From assembly GCA_016199985.1 (NCBI GenBank), contig JACQFQ010000041.1:1-64000 (forward strand): 64,000 nucleotides of DNA. The letters run 5' to 3'. Position 1 is the stretch's first letter; each line of letters opens with the position of its first letter. Both the position numbers and the translations under genes were made by a program. Shown here one piece after another: positions 19,126-29,300 of the stretch. The notes under the pieces were generated by a model. It was not told the origin of the DNA. It did no database searches and worked only from the letters and a program-made list of their open reading frames with translations. This DNA is from Verrucomicrobiota bacterium (lineage in GTDB: Bacteria > Verrucomicrobiota > Verrucomicrobiia > Limisphaerales > UBA11320).

Positions 19126-19797
19126 ATGAAGCCTCTCGACTCTACGGCGCGCGACCGCGCTTTCACCCTCATCGAACTTCTGGTGGTGATCGCCATCATT
19201 GCGATACTCGCGGCCCTCCTCCTGCCCTCGCTCGGTCAAGCCAAGATGAAGGCGCGGAACATCGACTGCGTCAACCGCCTCAAGCAGGTCGGGGTGGGCT
19301 TCCGGATGTGGGCGCACGACAACGCGGATCGATTTCCCTGGCAGGTGGCGGACTACAACGGGGGCTCCATGGGCGCGTCAGACTGGACGGACAACTTCAG
19401 GGCCGCGTCGAATCAGCTCGCGACGCCGAATATTGTCTACTGCACCACCGATCGCGATCGGCGGCCCGTCGTTAGCTGGCAAAGCCTGAATGGGGATGAG
19501 AGCGTGAGCTATTTTGTTGGGACCGAGTCCCGCGACGCCTATCCCCAAACGATCGTCGCGGGGGACCGCAACGTGTTCGGAGGAGGAGGCGGATTGGATA
19601 TTTCGTGGAACAAGTTCGTTGGGGACTCCATCGACTCGCGTTGGGAGATAGACATGCACCACAACCGTGGCAACATCGTGTTCGCCGACGGCAGCGCGCG
19701 CACGACCTCCTCGGAGAGCCTCAGGGAGGCCGTTGCGAGCAGCCTGACGATTGGGATCACGAATGTCGTGTTCTCGAAACCCCGCGGCATTCTGTGA
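19126..19797 (+). CDS. Pseudopilin-type protein with prepilin cleavage site (H-x9-DG family)
   Basis: A 223-residue exported protein of the type II secretion/type IV pilin-like group very common in Verrucomicrobia. The ATG at 19126 gives a leader ending in '[26 protein letters not shown]', a canonical prepilin cleavage and methylation site with the conserved Glu at +5. Near the C-terminus '[17 protein letters not shown]' matches the H-x9-DG motif of this family. Roles of individual members are mostly unknown. Followed by two genes on the same strand that look co-transcribed. Confidence 0.92.
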   Translation: MKPLDSTARDRAFTLIELLVVIAIIAILAALLLPSLGQAKMKARNIDCVNRLKQVGVGFRMWAHDNADRFPWQVADYNGGSMGASDWTDNFRAASNQLATPNIVYCTTDRDRRPVVSWQSLNGDESVSYFVGTESRDAYPQTIVAGDRNVFGGGGGLDISWNKFVGDSIDSRWEIDMHHNRGNIVFADGSARTTSSESLREAVASSLTIGITNVVFSKPRGIL

Positions 19798-19840
19798 GCC
19801 TGGGTCAGCCGACTGCGCTGGGGGACGCCTAGGGCTCCGG

Positions 19841-20482
19841 ATGTCGAAAGATCGAATCAAGCTTGCGTTGGGCGGTGTGCTGATCGTCGTGGCGGTGGTT
19901 CGCCTGGCGCTCTATTCTTCTCCACGGCCTCCTTTTGACGCCGGGGTGCATGAGGCCCTGGGTCGAGTGATGGCGGAGGAGGCGCTCCGATACGCTCCGG
20001 GAGGCGGAAACTTGGTTCTAATCGTTCGCGACACCAAGAGCGTGGCGAGCCCGGCGGCGGACGCTCAGATCCGTTCCTTCTGCAAGGCCGTGGGACGCAG
20101 CGCGCGGATCGGATCCACGAACGCGATCAAGATCGACCCCCTTCGCGTGCCCGAGGTGCCGGCAGGGGATTTTTGGACCTTGATGAAAAACGCAGGGGAA
20201 AACGACGTGATCGTATCCTTCATGGGCCCGCCCACTTTCAGCGAAGCTCAGCAGGCGAAGCTGGGCGGCAAAGCGGCCAAGGTGGTGGCTCTGGCCACAG
20301 GGGCGATCGCGCGCCGAGTGGATCTACCGAGCCTGTTCAAGCGGGGGCTGCTCCAGGCGGCAATCGTGGACCGCGAAGCCGCCTCGAGGCCGAACCCGGC
20401 GGCTTCCGCGTCGGATTCCCGGACGATCTTCGATTCCCTCTACACCGTCGTCTCCGCGACATCGATGGGCCCGAAGCCATGA
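19841..20482 (+). CDS. Hypothetical membrane-anchored protein
   Basis: I do not recognise a family. From ATG 19841 the 213-residue protein starts with a short cytoplasmic stretch and one hydrophobic anchor (LALGGVLIVVAVVRLALY), leaving about 185 residues outside the membrane. The outer part alternates strands and helices: 'GGNLVLIVRD', 'DVIVSFMGPPTFSE', 'AKVVALATGAIARRVDLPSLF'. The repeated strand-loop-helix pattern is reminiscent of a substrate-binding fold, but this is only an impression. It overlaps the next gene by four bases (ATGA), so both probably work together with the pseudopilin upstream. Confidence 0.7.
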   Translation: MSKDRIKLALGGVLIVVAVVRLALYSSPRPPFDAGVHEALGRVMAEEALRYAPGGGNLVLIVRDTKSVASPAADAQIRSFCKAVGRSARIGSTNAIKIDPLRVPEVPAGDFWTLMKNAGENDVIVSFMGPPTFSEAQQAKLGGKAAKVVALATGAIARRVDLPSLFKRGLLQAAIVDREAASRPNPAASASDSRTIFDSLYTVVSATSMGPKP

Positions 20483-21180
20483 AGAGAATCCAGTCGCCCA
20501 TCGCATCCCGGGATCGCGCGGCCTTCGCCTTGCCCGATCTGGCGCTGTTGCTGGGAACGATCCTGATTCTCGCCGCTCTGGTGATTCCCGCGGTTTCCGC
20601 TTCGCGGGAACGGGGGCGGGCGGCTCAATGCGTCGAGAACCTCAACCACATATCCAAAGCTCTCCTGAAGCAGGCGCAGGACGCTGACGGCAAGCTTCCG
20701 GTGTCGAAGAGCAATCCGGCTCCCGGGGGATGGTGGACCTACAAGGAGGGGATCCAGGAGCAACTCGCGGCCGGAGGAGCGGCGGCTGGCAAGGTGTTCG
20801 CGTGTCCCAGCGACCGCGGCTACGGCTTGGGGGACGAGTCGGCGACGCCCTTCTCGCAGAGCCCGAAGCACAGCTTCACCAGCTACGTGTTCAACGGAGT
20901 GACGCTCCCCGGCATCCCGAATGTCTCCGGCCGGGCGCTCAGCTCGATTCGCAATCCGGCCCGGACCCTCCTCATCATGGAGTTCACCGCGCACGGGCCC
21001 CTTTCGTGGCATCGGAGTCGGACCGGGCTTGGCAACGCGCCTTTTTACGACGGCGCCGAAAGCATCGTGGGGTTTGTGGATGGCCACGTGGCGATGACGC
21101 GGTTTTACTATGATGGCGTGAACGCGGCCTATACACGGGACCCGATCCCGGGTTATGATTATCAGTTCAGTGGAGATTAA
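20479..21180 (+). CDS. Pseudopilin-like protein with non-canonical N-terminus
   Basis: A 233-residue protein whose start is set by the ATGA overlap. The N-terminal helix (AAFALPDLALLLGTILILAALVIPAVSASRERGRAAQCVENLNHI) is arranged like a pseudopilin, including the conserved 'CVENLNHISKALL' segment, but the prepilin motif GFTLIELL is replaced by AFALPDLA, with Asp in place of the +5 Glu. The C-terminal 'ESIVGFVDGHVAMTRFYY' corresponds to the xDGH region of H-x9-DG/DUF1559-like proteins. It may be a minor pseudopilin or a non-cleaved relative. Confidence 0.8.
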   Translation: MKRIQSPIASRDRAAFALPDLALLLGTILILAALVIPAVSASRERGRAAQCVENLNHISKALLKQAQDADGKLPVSKSNPAPGGWWTYKEGIQEQLAAGGAAAGKVFACPSDRGYGLGDESATPFSQSPKHSFTSYVFNGVTLPGIPNVSGRALSSIRNPARTLLIMEFTAHGPLSWHRSRTGLGNAPFYDGAESIVGFVDGHVAMTRFYYDGVNAAYTRDPIPGYDYQFSGD

Positions 21181-21231
21181 GCGGATTGCCCGGGCAACCG
21201 AGTTAAACTATAGAAGAAGCTGTTTGGACGT

Positions 21232-23172
21232 ATGAAAACAGAAGTGAAGAGTTGGGTGTGGCGTCGGGCCGTGGCAATCGCCATCGGATACCTGTGCCTT
21301 TATGGTCTACGCGGCGAGGCGACCGTCACCATCAGCGAGTGGAATCCTATCTTTCGCGGCATCGACCACGCCGTCGGGCACAAGGCTCCGGGAGGCGGCG
21401 ACACGCGTCTCCAGTACGTCAGCATGTTTCGGATTGATCTGCAGGATCCGGATATTCGATTCTTGAGCACGCCCCGCATCGCCAACTATGTGCAGGGCTC
21501 GCAAGAGACCGCCTCCGCGCCCGTGAGCCGCTACGTGCAGGACAACAAGGTCCAGGTGGCCATCAACGCGAACTTCTATAACCCCGGGGAAGTCGACGAC
21601 ATCGGACATCCGATGAACGTTCTCGGGTTGCACATCTCCCAAGGCCAGCTTGTAGGACCACCGGATCCCGACCGCTATCGGAGCAGCGTTTACATATCAA
21701 CGAACAACCACGTCGCGTTCTACCCCACCAACTGGCCGCTGGCGAACACCAACGGAATTTACACGGCTGTGACCGGCGAGTACCCCTTGATCATCAATGG
21801 AGTCAATGTCGCGAACAACTTAACCTCGAAGGTCGCGGGCAGAAATCCCCGCACCCTGATCGGCGCGACCAAGGATGGAAGGTATCTCTTCCTGCTCGTG
21901 ATTGATGGCCGCCAGGACGGATTTTGGAGCGATGGCGCCGAGGATGAAGACTCGGCGGACTGGCTTCTGCGACTGGGCGCCTATAACGCGATCAACCTGG
22001 ATGGCGGTGGATCCTCCACCATGGCCATGGAGTACTGCCCGGGTCACGCGGTTTTGTTGAACCACCCGAGCGAGCTTCTTGCCCGCGGCCGGGAGCGCTA
22101 TGTCGGCAGCCATCTCGGCGTCTTTGCAAAGCCACTTTCTGGATTCATATTTGACGTGACCACGGAGCCGGGGCTCTCGGCGGCGGTCATCGCTTGGAAA
22201 ACGCAGGCGCCAGCGACGACGCAATTACAGTATGGCGCCACCACGAACTACGGAAGCCTCACTCCCTTGGACTCCACCCTGGGCGCCAACCACGAGGTGA
22301 CGCTCGAAGGGTTTAAGCCGGGACAGACCGTCTATTTCAATATGCTGTCGAAGGCCGATGGGCAGACCTACTCCAACCGCTGGTGTCTGATACTGGGAAC
22401 GGGGGACCCTGTTCCGATCTTCGGCATGGAAAAGAAGTGGAAGTATCAGACGAACAATCTCGACGGGGTGGCTTGGACTCTTCCGGGTTACAATGATTCC
22501 AAGTGGCTTGGCGAAGGACCGGGACTCCTCTACTACGAGGACAATCCGAACGTGGGTCCCAAGGGCACGCTGCTTCCGATCTTGTCCACAGGCCCGACCA
22601 GGCTGCCGATGACGTACTACTACCGCTCGACGTTCACCAATCCCTTCCCTGTGGCGCCGATCTCCCTCACTTTTTCAAACTACATCGATGACGGCGCTGT
22701 GTTCTACCTCAACGGCGTCGAAATCCAGCGGGTGAGAATGCCGGCGGCGCCCGCGCCCATTCAATTCACCACGAAAGCCAGCAGCTATCCTTGCAACGGA
22801 GACGCCACGATGGACTGTCCTGTGGTGTTTACGGTGACTGGTGATGCGCTCACGAATATCGTGGCCGGCCCCAACATCCTTGCCGTGGAGGTTCACAACT
22901 ACGACCCCGGCAGCCCCGACAGCGTTTTCGGCACAGCGTTGTTTGGAGTCCCAGGGGATGTTCCGGTCAAGCCGCCGAACCTGAGCATCACCTTCGATTC
23001 CGTCGCCGCGAAAGTCCGGATCGCCTGGCAGGGCGGGGCCGGGATGTCGCTCCAGCAAACGGCCACTCTGGGCGTCACCGCGTCCTGGAGCGCTGTCCCC
23101 AGCGGAGCCGCAAGTCCTGTCGTCCTCCCCGTGGACTCCGCAACGAGATACTTCAGGCTTCATTCTCCCTGA
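21232..23172 (+). CDS. Exported phosphodiester glycosidase (NAGPA/DUF2233-like) family protein
   Basis: 646 residues with an N-terminal signal peptide (core VAIAIGYLCLYGLRGEA). The first ~290 residues match the phosphodiester glycosidase fold: 'VQVAINANFYNPG', 'GRNPRTLIGATKDGRYLFLLVIDGRQ', and the diagnostic 'YNAINLDGGGSSTMAM'. A fibronectin-type-III-like stretch follows (about 300-390), then a beta-rich module with 'YYRSTFTNPF...LTFSNYIDDGAVFYLNGVEI', and last the 'MSLQQTATLG...W...YFRLHSP' terminal module shared with the hydrolase at 563-2746. Likely removes sugar-phosphate caps or acts on cell-surface glycans; the substrate is inferred from family only. Confidence 0.88.
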   Translation: MKTEVKSWVWRRAVAIAIGYLCLYGLRGEATVTISEWNPIFRGIDHAVGHKAPGGGDTRLQYVSMFRIDLQDPDIRFLSTPRIANYVQGSQETASAPVSRYVQDNKVQVAINANFYNPGEVDDIGHPMNVLGLHISQGQLVGPPDPDRYRSSVYISTNNHVAFYPTNWPLANTNGIYTAVTGEYPLIINGVNVANNLTSKVAGRNPRTLIGATKDGRYLFLLVIDGRQDGFWSDGAEDEDSADWLLRLGAYNAINLDGGGSSTMAMEYCPGHAVLLNHPSELLARGRERYVGSHLGVFAKPLSGFIFDVTTEPGLSAAVIAWKTQAPATTQLQYGATTNYGSLTPLDSTLGANHEVTLEGFKPGQTVYFNMLSKADGQTYSNRWCLILGTGDPVPIFGMEKKWKYQTNNLDGVAWTLPGYNDSKWLGEGPGLLYYEDNPNVGPKGTLLPILSTGPTRLPMTYYYRSTFTNPFPVAPISLTFSNYIDDGAVFYLNGVEIQRVRMPAAPAPIQFTTKASSYPCNGDATMDCPVVFTVTGDALTNIVAGPNILAVEVHNYDPGSPDSVFGTALFGVPGDVPVKPPNLSITFDSVAAKVRIAWQGGAGMSLQQTATLGVTASWSAVPSGAASPVVLPVDSATRYFRLHSP

Positions 23173-23186
23173 TCCACGGGCGCGGC

Positions 23187-23999
23187 ATGATCCCGATTTT
23201 CTACGACACGCACGCGCACCTTGATTTCCCGGATTACGCCCCCGACCTCGATGAGGTCCTCGCGCGAGCCCAGAACGCCGGCATCTCCCGGATTCTATCG
23301 ATCGGCACCGATCTCTCCAGCAGCCGGCAGGCGGTGGCGCTCGCCGAGAGGCACTCCTTCATCCACGCCGTCATCGGGTGGCATCCGAACCATGTCATGG
23401 AGGCGCCCGACGATGTCCGCCCCGAGCTGCGCGATCTCGCCCGCCATCCCAAGGTCGCCGCTGTGGGTGAAACGGGCATGGATTACTATCGCATGCCGAG
23501 TCAACAGACGGGCGGAACGGCCGCTCAGGACGAGGCATTCAAGCGCAAGCAGGCCCAGGTTTTCGAACAGCAGCTCGAGGTCGCCGCGAACTGCGGGCTC
23601 AACGTCGTGATCCACCAGCGGGCGGCTTGGGAGGACACGATCCAACGCGTGCGGGCCTGGTCGGGGAAGGTGCGCACCGTGTTCCATTGCTTTTCGGAAT
23701 CGCCCGAAGCGATGCGCCAGGTCCTGGATCTCGACGGCCTCGTCAGCTTCACCGGCATTCTGACGTTCAAGAACGGAAAGAACATCCGCGACACCCTCGC
23801 GGCGACTCCGCTGGAGCGGTTCATGCTCGAAACCGACTGTCCGTACCTCGCCCCTGCGCCGTACCGCGGCAAGCGGTGCGAGCCCGCCTACGTGAAGGAA
23901 ATAGCGGCGACGGCGGCGGAGGTGAAAGGTGTTTCGTTGGAAGCGCTGAGCGCCGCCACGTGCTCAACCGCAGAGGCCTTTTTCCGAATGCGGGCCTGA
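23187..23999 (+). CDS. TatD family metal-dependent deoxyribonuclease
   Basis: A 270-residue TatD-type amidohydrolase-fold nuclease. Metal ligands seen: DTHAHLD (H9, H11), the Glu in 'AVGETGMDYY', His in 'VVIHQRAA' and 'TVFHCFSES', and the Asp in 'METDCPYLAPAPYRGKRCEP' (written here as LETDCPYLAPAPYRG). These proteins remove nucleotides from DNA ends and take part in repair or DNA turnover. It starts 14 bases after the NAGPA-like gene and converges with the esterase gene. Confidence 0.93.
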   Translation: MIPIFYDTHAHLDFPDYAPDLDEVLARAQNAGISRILSIGTDLSSSRQAVALAERHSFIHAVIGWHPNHVMEAPDDVRPELRDLARHPKVAAVGETGMDYYRMPSQQTGGTAAQDEAFKRKQAQVFEQQLEVAANCGLNVVIHQRAAWEDTIQRVRAWSGKVRTVFHCFSESPEAMRQVLDLDGLVSFTGILTFKNGKNIRDTLAATPLERFMLETDCPYLAPAPYRGKRCEPAYVKEIAATAAEVKGVSLEALSAATCSTAEAFFRMRA

Positions 24000-24028
24000 C
24001 CGCGGCTGATGGAAGGACCGGCAGGCTC

Positions 24029-24805
24029 CTAGGGCAGCCGTTGCTGGAACAACCATTCAAACATTTCGACGTCGAGATACGCTTTCTTCCACGAGCTGTG
24101 TTTCAGGCCGGTGTACTCGGTGTAGCGGGTGGAACCGCCGTGCTTCTTCCAGGCCTCGACCATGTCGCGAGCGGACTGGACGGGGATCAGATGGTCATCG
24201 TCTGAATGGAAAGCCCAAATCGGAAATCGCGCCGCGCGATCCGTCGCCATCGATGGCGTTCCCGCAGCGCACACCGGCACGCCAGCGGCGAAGATGCCCG
24301 GAGTCTGCGCCATATACCCCCAAAGCGCGATGCCTCCCATGGATACACCGGTGAGGTAACGGCGCTTGGCGTCGATGCGGAATTCCTTGGCCAGCGGCCC
24401 TTGCATCAGCTCCAGCGTCAGGGTGAGGGCATCCTTGTCCTTGCTGAAAAAGGAGGAGCCCGTCCACCCCTCGCCCTTCGGACATTGCGGCGCGAGAACG
24501 AAGCAATCGCGATGCTGTCGGGCCAGGGTTTCCTGGATCAGCCTCGGGCCCCAGTTGAGGGGTTCTTCGTTGTCGTCGCCGCGCGCGATGGCGCCATGAA
24601 GGAAAACGAGAAGCGGATACTCCCGACCGGGCGCCATCTCGCGCGGAGTCAGCAGGCGGTACGGGAGACGCGCACCCGCGGCGTTGGTGTAGACGCGCTT
24701 GAGAAACGCGCTTTCCCCGGGCTCCGCGCCGATCGCCGCGCGCGTCATCGCCGCGAGGATCACCAGCCAGGAGATGACACGACGGACTTGTTGCAGGATG
24801 CGCAT
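24029..24805 (-). CDS. Exported esterase / predicted phospholipase-peptidase (alpha/beta hydrolase)
   Basis: 258 residues with a signal peptide (core VISWLVILAAMTRAAIGA). It resembles the 'predicted peptidase' / dienelactone-hydrolase-like esterases: oxyanion strand 'YPLLVFLHGAIARGDDNE', 'FVLAPQCPKGEGW', nucleophile elbow GVSMGG, acid in 'AFHSDDDHLIPV', and a histidine near the end in 'TGLKHSSWKKAY'. In PVC bacteria such enzymes are often deacetylases for plant or algal polysaccharides; that is inference. Minus strand, just downstream of the second DUF1501/PSD1 pair. Confidence 0.85.
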   Translation of the reverse strand: MRILQQVRRVISWLVILAAMTRAAIGAEPGESAFLKRVYTNAAGARLPYRLLTPREMAPGREYPLLVFLHGAIARGDDNEEPLNWGPRLIQETLARQHRDCFVLAPQCPKGEGWTGSSFFSKDKDALTLTLELMQGPLAKEFRIDAKRRYLTGVSMGGIALWGYMAQTPGIFAAGVPVCAAGTPSMATDRAARFPIWAFHSDDDHLIPVQSARDMVEAWKKHGGSTRYTEYTGLKHSSWKKAYLDVEMFEWLFQQRLP

Positions 24806-24888
24806 GGAACTTGGGTTAAGCGGAATTCAAGTCAGGGCCAAGCACGAAGTGACAATATCGCGGACCTCGCGGCGACGCGAGGTTCCGC

Positions 24889-26349
24889 TTACGAGAGGAG
24901 GCCGGTGACCAGCCTCGGTGTGTCCGCTGGCCCGATCAGGCGATGGTTCAATCCCTGGTAGCGATAGCTGAAGGCGAAAGGATCCAATCCCGCCAGGTGC
25001 AGGATGGTGGCCTGCAAATCGTGGACGTCGACTTTGTTCTCCGTGACGAAGTATCCCAGCTCATCCGTGCTTCCATACGTGATGCCTGGCCGAACTCCGC
25101 CGCCCGCCATCCAGATCGTGAAGCAATGCGGATGGTGATCGCGCCCCAGGAACTTGGAGCCGCCGCGAGCCTCGTTCATGGGCGTGCGACCGAACTCACC
25201 GCCCCAGACGACGAGCGTTTCATCCAGCATTCCTTTGGCTTTGAGATCATCCAGCAACGCGGCGATCGGCTGGTCGATCTCTTTGCATTTCATCGGGAGA
25301 TGTTTGACGATGTCGTCGCCCTCGCCCGTGCCGTGGCAGTCCCAGCCCCAATCGAAGAGCTGCACATAGCGCACGCCATTCTCCACCATCCGACGCGCGA
25401 GCAGGCAATTGTTCGCGAAGGAGGAGGCGCCCGCCTTCGCCCCGTAACGGTCCAGCACGTCCTGCGGTTCCTTCCGAATGTCCATCACTTCGGGAACCGC
25501 GACCTGCATCCGGAAGGCGAGCTCGTACTGCGAGATGCGCGTGAGCGTTTCGGGGTCGCCAATATGCTCCAGCTCGAATTGGTTGAGCTCCTTCAACGCG
25601 TCGAGGCTCTTCCGCCGCAGAGCCCGATCCATCCCCGCGGGATCCTGCACATAAAAAATCGGCTCGGTGCCCGTCCGGCACTGGACGCCCTGATACACGC
25701 TCGGCAAAGGGCCGCTGCCCCACACGCTCTTGCCCGCGGTGGGGTCCGTGCCTCCCGAGACGAGGACTATGAAACCTGGCAGGTTCTGATTGTGGGAGCC
25801 CAGCCCGTAGGTCACCCAGGATCCGATCGACGCGTGTCCGGATCGGTTGTCGCCCGTGTGCAGATACAGCTCGGCGGGGGCGTGGTTGAATTCCTTTGTG
25901 TACATCGACTTGATGATCGCGAGGGAATCCGCGTGACGGCTGAGATGGGGCAGCAGCTCGCTCATCCACGCTCCGCTCTGGCCGTATTGTTGGAACCGAT
26001 ACGGGGTGCCGAGCAGCTTGGGCACGCCCTTGATGAATGCGAATCGCTGGCCCTTGAGAAACTCCTCGGGGCAGGGCTTCAGGTGGTAATCCTTCAGCTT
26101 GGGCTTCCACTCGAACAGCTCGTGCTGGGGCGGAGATCCCGACATGTGCAGATAGATCACCGACTTGGCCTTCGCGGCGAGCATCGGCGGCCGGGGAATC
26201 AGGGGATTGTTGATGTCCTGCTTCGAGATCGCGCCCTGCGCCGCGCCGCCAAGGAGCTGATGGAGCGCCGCCGCGCCAAGCCCCAGGCTGCCCTGTCGCA
26301 GGAAGTGCCTCCGGGTGAGCGCCTGGAGTTCGAGTTGCTTGAGATGCAT
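24889..26349 (-). CDS. DUF1501 family exported protein (second copy)
   Basis: 486 residues. The N-terminus 'LTRRHFLRQGSLGLGAAALHQLL' is a twin-arginine-type signal. Family motifs: 'KSVIYLHMSGSPPQHELFEWKPKL', 'LAIIKSMYTKEFNHAPAELYLHTG', 'HASIGSWVTYGLGSHNQNLPGFIVL', 'WDCHGTGEGDD' and 'LDETLVVWGGEFGRTPMNE'. Only three bases separate it from the upstream PSD1 gene, so they are one transcription unit. Sequence identity with the first copy (13787-15268) is clear but moderate, so this is an ancient paralogue and not a recent duplication. Confidence 0.93.
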   Translation of the reverse strand: MHLKQLELQALTRRHFLRQGSLGLGAAALHQLLGGAAQGAISKQDINNPLIPRPPMLAAKAKSVIYLHMSGSPPQHELFEWKPKLKDYHLKPCPEEFLKGQRFAFIKGVPKLLGTPYRFQQYGQSGAWMSELLPHLSRHADSLAIIKSMYTKEFNHAPAELYLHTGDNRSGHASIGSWVTYGLGSHNQNLPGFIVLVSGGTDPTAGKSVWGSGPLPSVYQGVQCRTGTEPIFYVQDPAGMDRALRRKSLDALKELNQFELEHIGDPETLTRISQYELAFRMQVAVPEVMDIRKEPQDVLDRYGAKAGASSFANNCLLARRMVENGVRYVQLFDWGWDCHGTGEGDDIVKHLPMKCKEIDQPIAALLDDLKAKGMLDETLVVWGGEFGRTPMNEARGGSKFLGRDHHPHCFTIWMAGGGVRPGITYGSTDELGYFVTENKVDVHDLQATILHLAGLDPFAFSYRYQGLNHRLIGPADTPRLVTGLLS

Positions 26350-26352
26350 CGG

Positions 26353-29300
26353 TCAGCCTTTCGTTAACACCGAGTCGAGGTTCAACAGAACATTCCCCAC
26401 CACCGACCACGCGGCGGCCTCCGCAGGATCCATCCCGGCTTCGAGCGATCCCGCCTGGCTGCTCGCCATGGCTTTCGCGCCTTTGGCGTCGTCCCGGTAT
26501 CTGGAGCGGCTTTCCTCGAAGAGGCGCTTGAGCACCTCCACCTGGCGCTCCTCCGGCGCCCTTGCCGTGGCGTGCCGGAGGGCCCAGCGAACGCGCGATT
26601 CCGTGGTGTCGCCGCCTTCCTTCATGATCCGTCGAGCCAGCGCCTGAGCGGCCTCCACAAAGACCGGGTCGTTGAGCGTCACGAAGGCCTGCAGCGGCGT
26701 GTTCGAGGGCACGCGTCGGATGGTGCAGTACTCCCGCGTGGGAGCGTCGAAGGCCATCATGGAGGGATAGGGCACAGTGCGTCGCCAGAAGGTGTAGAGG
26801 CCGCGCCGGTGCTTGTCCTCGCCTCCGCTGGTCGCCCAGTTGCGCTCGCCGTTGAACGCCGCCTGCCAGAGGTTGTCGGGCTGCGGCGGATAGACCGAAG
26901 GGCCAAACATCTTTCGGCTCAGGAGCCCGCTCAACGCGAGCGCCTGGTCGCGCACCATCTCCGCTTCCAAACGCGGACGTGGAGCGCGGGACAACCACAC
27001 ATTCCTCGGATCCTGCTGCAGCTGCTCCGAAGTTGCCTGGCTCGACTGCCGATAGCTCGCCGACGTCACCAGAAGTTTGAGCAAGGCCTTGGTGTCCCAG
27101 CCCAGCCGCGGATACTCGGTCGCCAGCCAGTCCAGGAGCTCCGGATGCGAAGGCATCGCTCCCTGGGTGCCAAAATCCTCCTCCGACTCCAGCAGGCCCT
27201 TCGAGAAAAGGGCTGACCAGAACCGGTTGACCGCAACACGCGCCGTGAGGGGATTCGCGGGATCGGTCAGCCACATCGCCACTCCGAGCCGGTTCGTTGG
27301 GGCTTTCGCTGGGAGGGGGTGGAAAGCGCTGGGCGTCGACGGCGAGACCGAATCCCCCGGCGTCAGAAAATTCCCCTTCATGAGAATACGCGTGACCCTT
27401 TGATCCTTCTGGGCGAGCTCGCGAAGAACCGGTGTTTGCACCACCTGCTTCTCCACCGCGGAGAGCTGGTCTTCGAGCGGTCGGATCCGTTGGACCAACG
27501 CCTGGTACTCCGGCGAAAGAGCCCAGTAGAATGCCGCAATCTCCCGGTTCTGCTCGGCGTCGCGCTGGTCTCGAGCGGTCCGCAAAGCGGCGGCCACCGC
27601 GTGAGGCAGGGCGGGGAAGGGCTGTTTCTCCTGTGTCGACGACACACGGAACATCGCCGGCGCGGCGCCGTCGCCCTGGGTTTGCGTGAGCGTGAGCGTG
27701 AGCGCTTCTCCCTTCGCGAAGGTCGCGGGCTTCGCGAACGCCAGAACGATCTCCTGCGGACGGGAGGATCCTTGAGCGATGGAGAAGGATGTCTTCGGAT
27801 CCGAATCAATGGCGTTCTCGATCTTCGCGCCGTTGGAGCGCGCGGACGTCGTGGCCGCAAGGATCGGCATGGGCTGCGCGCCCGATGTGGCGATCCGTGT
27901 GGAAGGCTTGGGAACAGGGGCGCTGGCTTCCGTCCATACGGGGGACCGTTGATCATCGAGCAGGACGACCCTGAATCCCTTCAGTCGGTCTTCCACGCCG
28001 CCATCGGTGCGATTCCACAGGGTGACGGTTTCAATGGGAGCCGCTTCCCCCAGATCGACCTCCCACCAGGGATCGTCGTTCAGGGCGGTATGCGTCACCG
28101 ACAGCTTGTCGTGCGCTCCATCCGTGTTGCCGTCTATCGCTCGCCCCGCCACACCGCCGAAATCGGTCGACGATTGGGACGCCTTTCCGCGGAGCGCGAC
28201 GTTCTGCCCTGAGCTCATCACCTCGACCTCCGCGAGTGACAGATACTTGCCCTTGCCCGGCAGCTCCACCCGGACATAGCGGGCGCGGGGGAATCGAGGC
28301 GCGTCCGACGTGATCTCGGCGCGAATATCGCTCAGATTCACAGGGCCGCGGGGATTCCGTCCCAGCCGGGTCGCTCCGCTGCTTTCCACCGGGAGGAGCT
28401 CGATCCGGAGCCCGGTGACGGGAGACGCCAGATCAGTGAAAGTGACGCGAAAGATGTTGGTGGGCGGGGTCGCTCCGACGGCAACGATGCTGCGATCCGG
28501 CTGGACGTAAAGTTCGCTCTTCGCCGCCTGAGCCGACGACGGAGGCAACGCCGACCACTCCCGCGCGACATTCAATGCCCGTTGCTCCCAGGCGCCGCGG
28601 GCAAGATCATACTCCATCTTCGGGTGATCCCGCCGGTCGCGCAGGGGCTCCAGGTCGCGTTTGAGCTCCTCGATGCGGTTGGCCTGTTCGGGCGTCGGTG
28701 TCGGGTGACGAGGGGAATCGTCCGGACGATCGGCGTCTTCGGTTTGATTGAAGAACGCGTAGAAGGAGTAATAGTCGCGCTGGGTGATGGGATCATACTT
28801 GTGCGAATGACACTTGGCGCAGCCGAAGGTGATGCCCATCCATACCTGCATCGTGGTGTCGATGCGATCCTTGATCGCCGCGACGCGGAACTCCTCGTCG
28901 TCCGTTCCGCCTTCATCGTTGGCCATCGTGTTCCGGTGAAAACACGTGGCCAGGAGCTGGTCGGTGGTGGCGTTGGGCAACAGATCGCCCGCGAGCTGCT
29001 CGGTGGTGAACCGATCGTAGGGCAAATTGCGGTTGAACGCGTCGATCACCCAGTCGCGATATCGCCACATGTAGGGGCGGAGCGGGTCGGATCCATAGCC
29101 CTTCGAATCGGCGTAGCGCGCGAGGTCGAGCCACATCCGCGCCCAACGCTCCCCGTATCCGGGCGAGGAAAGAAAGTGATCGACCATTCTTTCGTAGGCG
29201 TCCGGAGACTTGTCCTGCTGGAACGCGTCGAGCTCGGCGAGGGTGGGCGGCAGCCCGGTCAGGTCGAGGGCCACGCGCCGGGCCAGGGTGGATCGATCCG

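Noticed and set aside
25247-27274. 675-residue minus-strand frame across the DUF1501/PSD1 junction
   Set aside because: It is in another frame of two well supported genes and has a Gly/Arg-rich nonsense composition.
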